A DNA stretch of 64,000 nt from contig OX459096.1 in NCBI GenBank assembly GCA_949775045.1, forward strand, positions 42,652,379 to 42,716,378, read 5' to 3'. Both the position numbers and the translations under genes were made by a program. Below the pieces are notes generated by a model that was given only the letters and a program-made list of their open reading frames with translations, made no database searches and had not been told where the DNA came from. The stretch's first letter is position 1, and each line of letters begins with the position of its first letter. This stretch comes from Metridium senile (Eukaryota > Cnidaria > Anthozoa > Actiniaria > Metridiidae). Shown piece after piece: positions 51,501 through 54,500 of this stretch.

Positions 51501-54500
51501 AAAGAGCATCGTTCTTGTCTTTGATCAAGCACTTTATGCAAAAGCAACAGAGATTCAGTGGAAACATGCTGAAAAGTTTAAAGACCTTGTGCTACGAATG
51601 GGAGTGTTCCATACAGCCTGTACCATGTTGTCTATAATTGGTAAACGTTTCCAGGATGCCGGCCTGCGGGACATTTGTGTTGAATCTGGAGTGGTAGCAG
51701 AAGGATCAGTTTCTGGTGTGCTGGATGGGCGCAGGTATAACCGTGGTGTAAGGTTCCATAAGCTAATGTATGAAGCTCTGATGAGACTCGTTTGGAAAGG
51801 TTTTCTGCCCTGGATCGAAGAAAATCATAAAGATTCCAAAGCTTCAATTAATGGTTTTTTCCATGATCTAGAAGAGATGTATGACAACGTTTGTGAAGAA
51901 GAGTTCAAGAGGAACATGACCAGTGATTCGTTTGCGGAATTTGCCAAAATGTTCGAACTATACATGGACTTTCTTCGACAGTCAAACGGTAAACTCTCAC
52001 AATTCTGGATGTCATACATTGACATGATAGAGATTCTCCTAGGAATGTTAAGAGCGTCTAGAGAAGGTAACTGGGAACTTCATGTATCTTCAATTCGAAG
52101 AATGATCCCATGGTGTTTTGCTTATGACCATTTGAACTATGCTAGATATCTATCTGCATACCTATCTGAAATGTCACACCTCGAAGAAGAGCATCCAGAT
52201 GTTTTGGCGTATTTCAGGTCTGGTGGTTTTTCCGTTCAGCTGGGAGACAAGAACCCCTTTGGAAGAGTACCAGTCGACCAGACTTGTGAGGAGACAGTAA
52301 ACAAAGACACTCAGACACCAGGAGGGACCAAGGGCTTCAGCTTGAAACCAAGAGCCGTGAGTAAATATTATCTCATAGCTGAGTACAGGAGCATATTCAT
52401 GCGTCAGCTCAAGGACATGCTTCATTTGGGTACATCCAACTACCAACACACCGATCTTCAGCCAAGTCGAATTTTGAGAGATGAGGCAGACGTGAAGGCT
52501 GTGATGTCTGTACTGGAGGAAAGCTGGATCAACCCATTCAAACGTGAAACACAAGATCTAGTGTGCCTATCAACAGGAAAACTTGCAACTCAAGAAATAG
52601 AAGAAGACTTGATACGAGCGCAAGATACAGGGGAGCAGTCCTACAGGAGTTTCAGTAAAGACAGACTAGAGTCCGACCCTCCAAAAAGCAAGCTCAATGA
52701 TAAAATGACAAAACTCAAGTTGAAAACGTTTGCTGATCTAGCCAAGAAGATGAAAATCCAAAGACAGACTGGCAAAGAAGTCATACTCATGGCAGATCGA
52801 AAGTTATTTGCACAGATGATCATTATAGCTGAGAACAGGAAGCTTAAGATGAGCGATGTTCTGTGCCACCCACTTGGACCTCTACCCTGGGCTTTAGCTT
52901 CTGCTGATGGGACGCCTCGGAAGACCAATAAGGCATCGCTTGCTAAGGCGCTTAAGAAGGACATTAGAGCAGCAGATGTGATACCACAACCAAGCACAAG
53001 AATCATCGATGGAATGGCAATGGTACAGAAAATAAAAGGCGACCAGAAAACATTTGCTGAAGTAGCTGATTGTGTTTTGTCTATGGCCCTAAGTGAAGGA
53101 ATTGATAGCCAGCGTATTGATGTGGTCTTCGATGTTTACAGAAAAGAATCAATCAAGAATACTGAAAGAGAGAAAAGAGGGTCTGAAAGTGGACACGAAT
53201 TCAGAAATATAAAGGCAGAGCACAAGATCCATCAATGGCGAAAGTTCCTATCCAATTCCCAAAATAAATCACTGCTTATTAAGTTCATCGTTGAAGAGTG
53301 GCAAAAGGAGAACTCCAGAAAGAAATTAGCTGAAAAGATTTTGTTTGTAACCACAGAAGATCGTTGCTTTGCAATAACGGTAGGAGGAGCAACAGAGAGG
53401 GTAGAATTACAGTCAACACAAGAAGAGGCAGACACCAGAATGCTACTTCATGCTGCTCACGCAGCAATGGAAGGGTATGTGACAGTGGTCATATCGTCGG
53501 ATGACACAGACGTGCTCATTCTCTGCTTGGCTTTTCACAGTTGTATCACATGCACATTGTTTGTGAAGTGTAGTTCGCAAAGTCGGACAATGTACATCAA
53601 TGTTTCTGATGTGGCACATATGTTTGGCTCAGACCTTTGTAAATGTCTACCAGGTGTTCATGCCTTCACTGGTTGTGATAGTGTTAGTGCGTTTGCAGGT
53701 AAGGGAAAGCTAACAGCATTGAAGATTGTAAAGAAGAACAGGAGGTTTCAATGCTTGTTCCAGCAGGTTGGAATGCAGTGGGAGCTTTCAGACGAGCTTT
53801 TCACTCAGCTTCAGGAGTTCACTTGCCTCTTGTATAGTGCCAACCCAGGGACTACTGATGTAAATGAGCTACGCTACAGACTGTTCTGTTCAAAGAAAGG
53901 AGGGCTTGACTCACATCAGCTTCCTCCTTGTACAGACTGCCTAAAACTGCACTCTTTAAGAGCTAACTATCAGGCAGCTATCTGGAGAAGGAGCCTACAA
54001 GCGAGTCCAGTTATTCCTCTCCCTATTGGACATGGATGGATACATGAGGAAGATAGCCTTGTTATCAAGTGGATGAGTGGAGAACCAGCCCCGATGGCCG
54101 TCCTGGAATTCCTCTCCTGCACGTGTGCAAGAACATGCAAGCCACCAAACTGCTCATGTATAGCCAATGGTCTAAGGTGTACCGATATGTGCCGGTTGCA
54201 AGAATGTGATAACCGAGCCGAGGAAGAAGTAGCTGACTTTTCTGATGATGATGATGAGACAGATGAAGATTAAGGTGGCTATGAACACTAGCAAGCAATT
54301 TTAGTATAAATGTAGACCTCACAATTGTTTGTGAAGCATGAAAAACTGAATTAGTAAAACAGAACAGTTAAAACTATGACAATAAAGCAATGCTCTTATA
54401 AATATTTCTACAAAGTGAACAATAGGTTGCCATGGCAACGAAATATGTTGTAAGTTATCCTTAAACTTCTTGATTGTGTCTTTTATACCTTTCTTGCACT

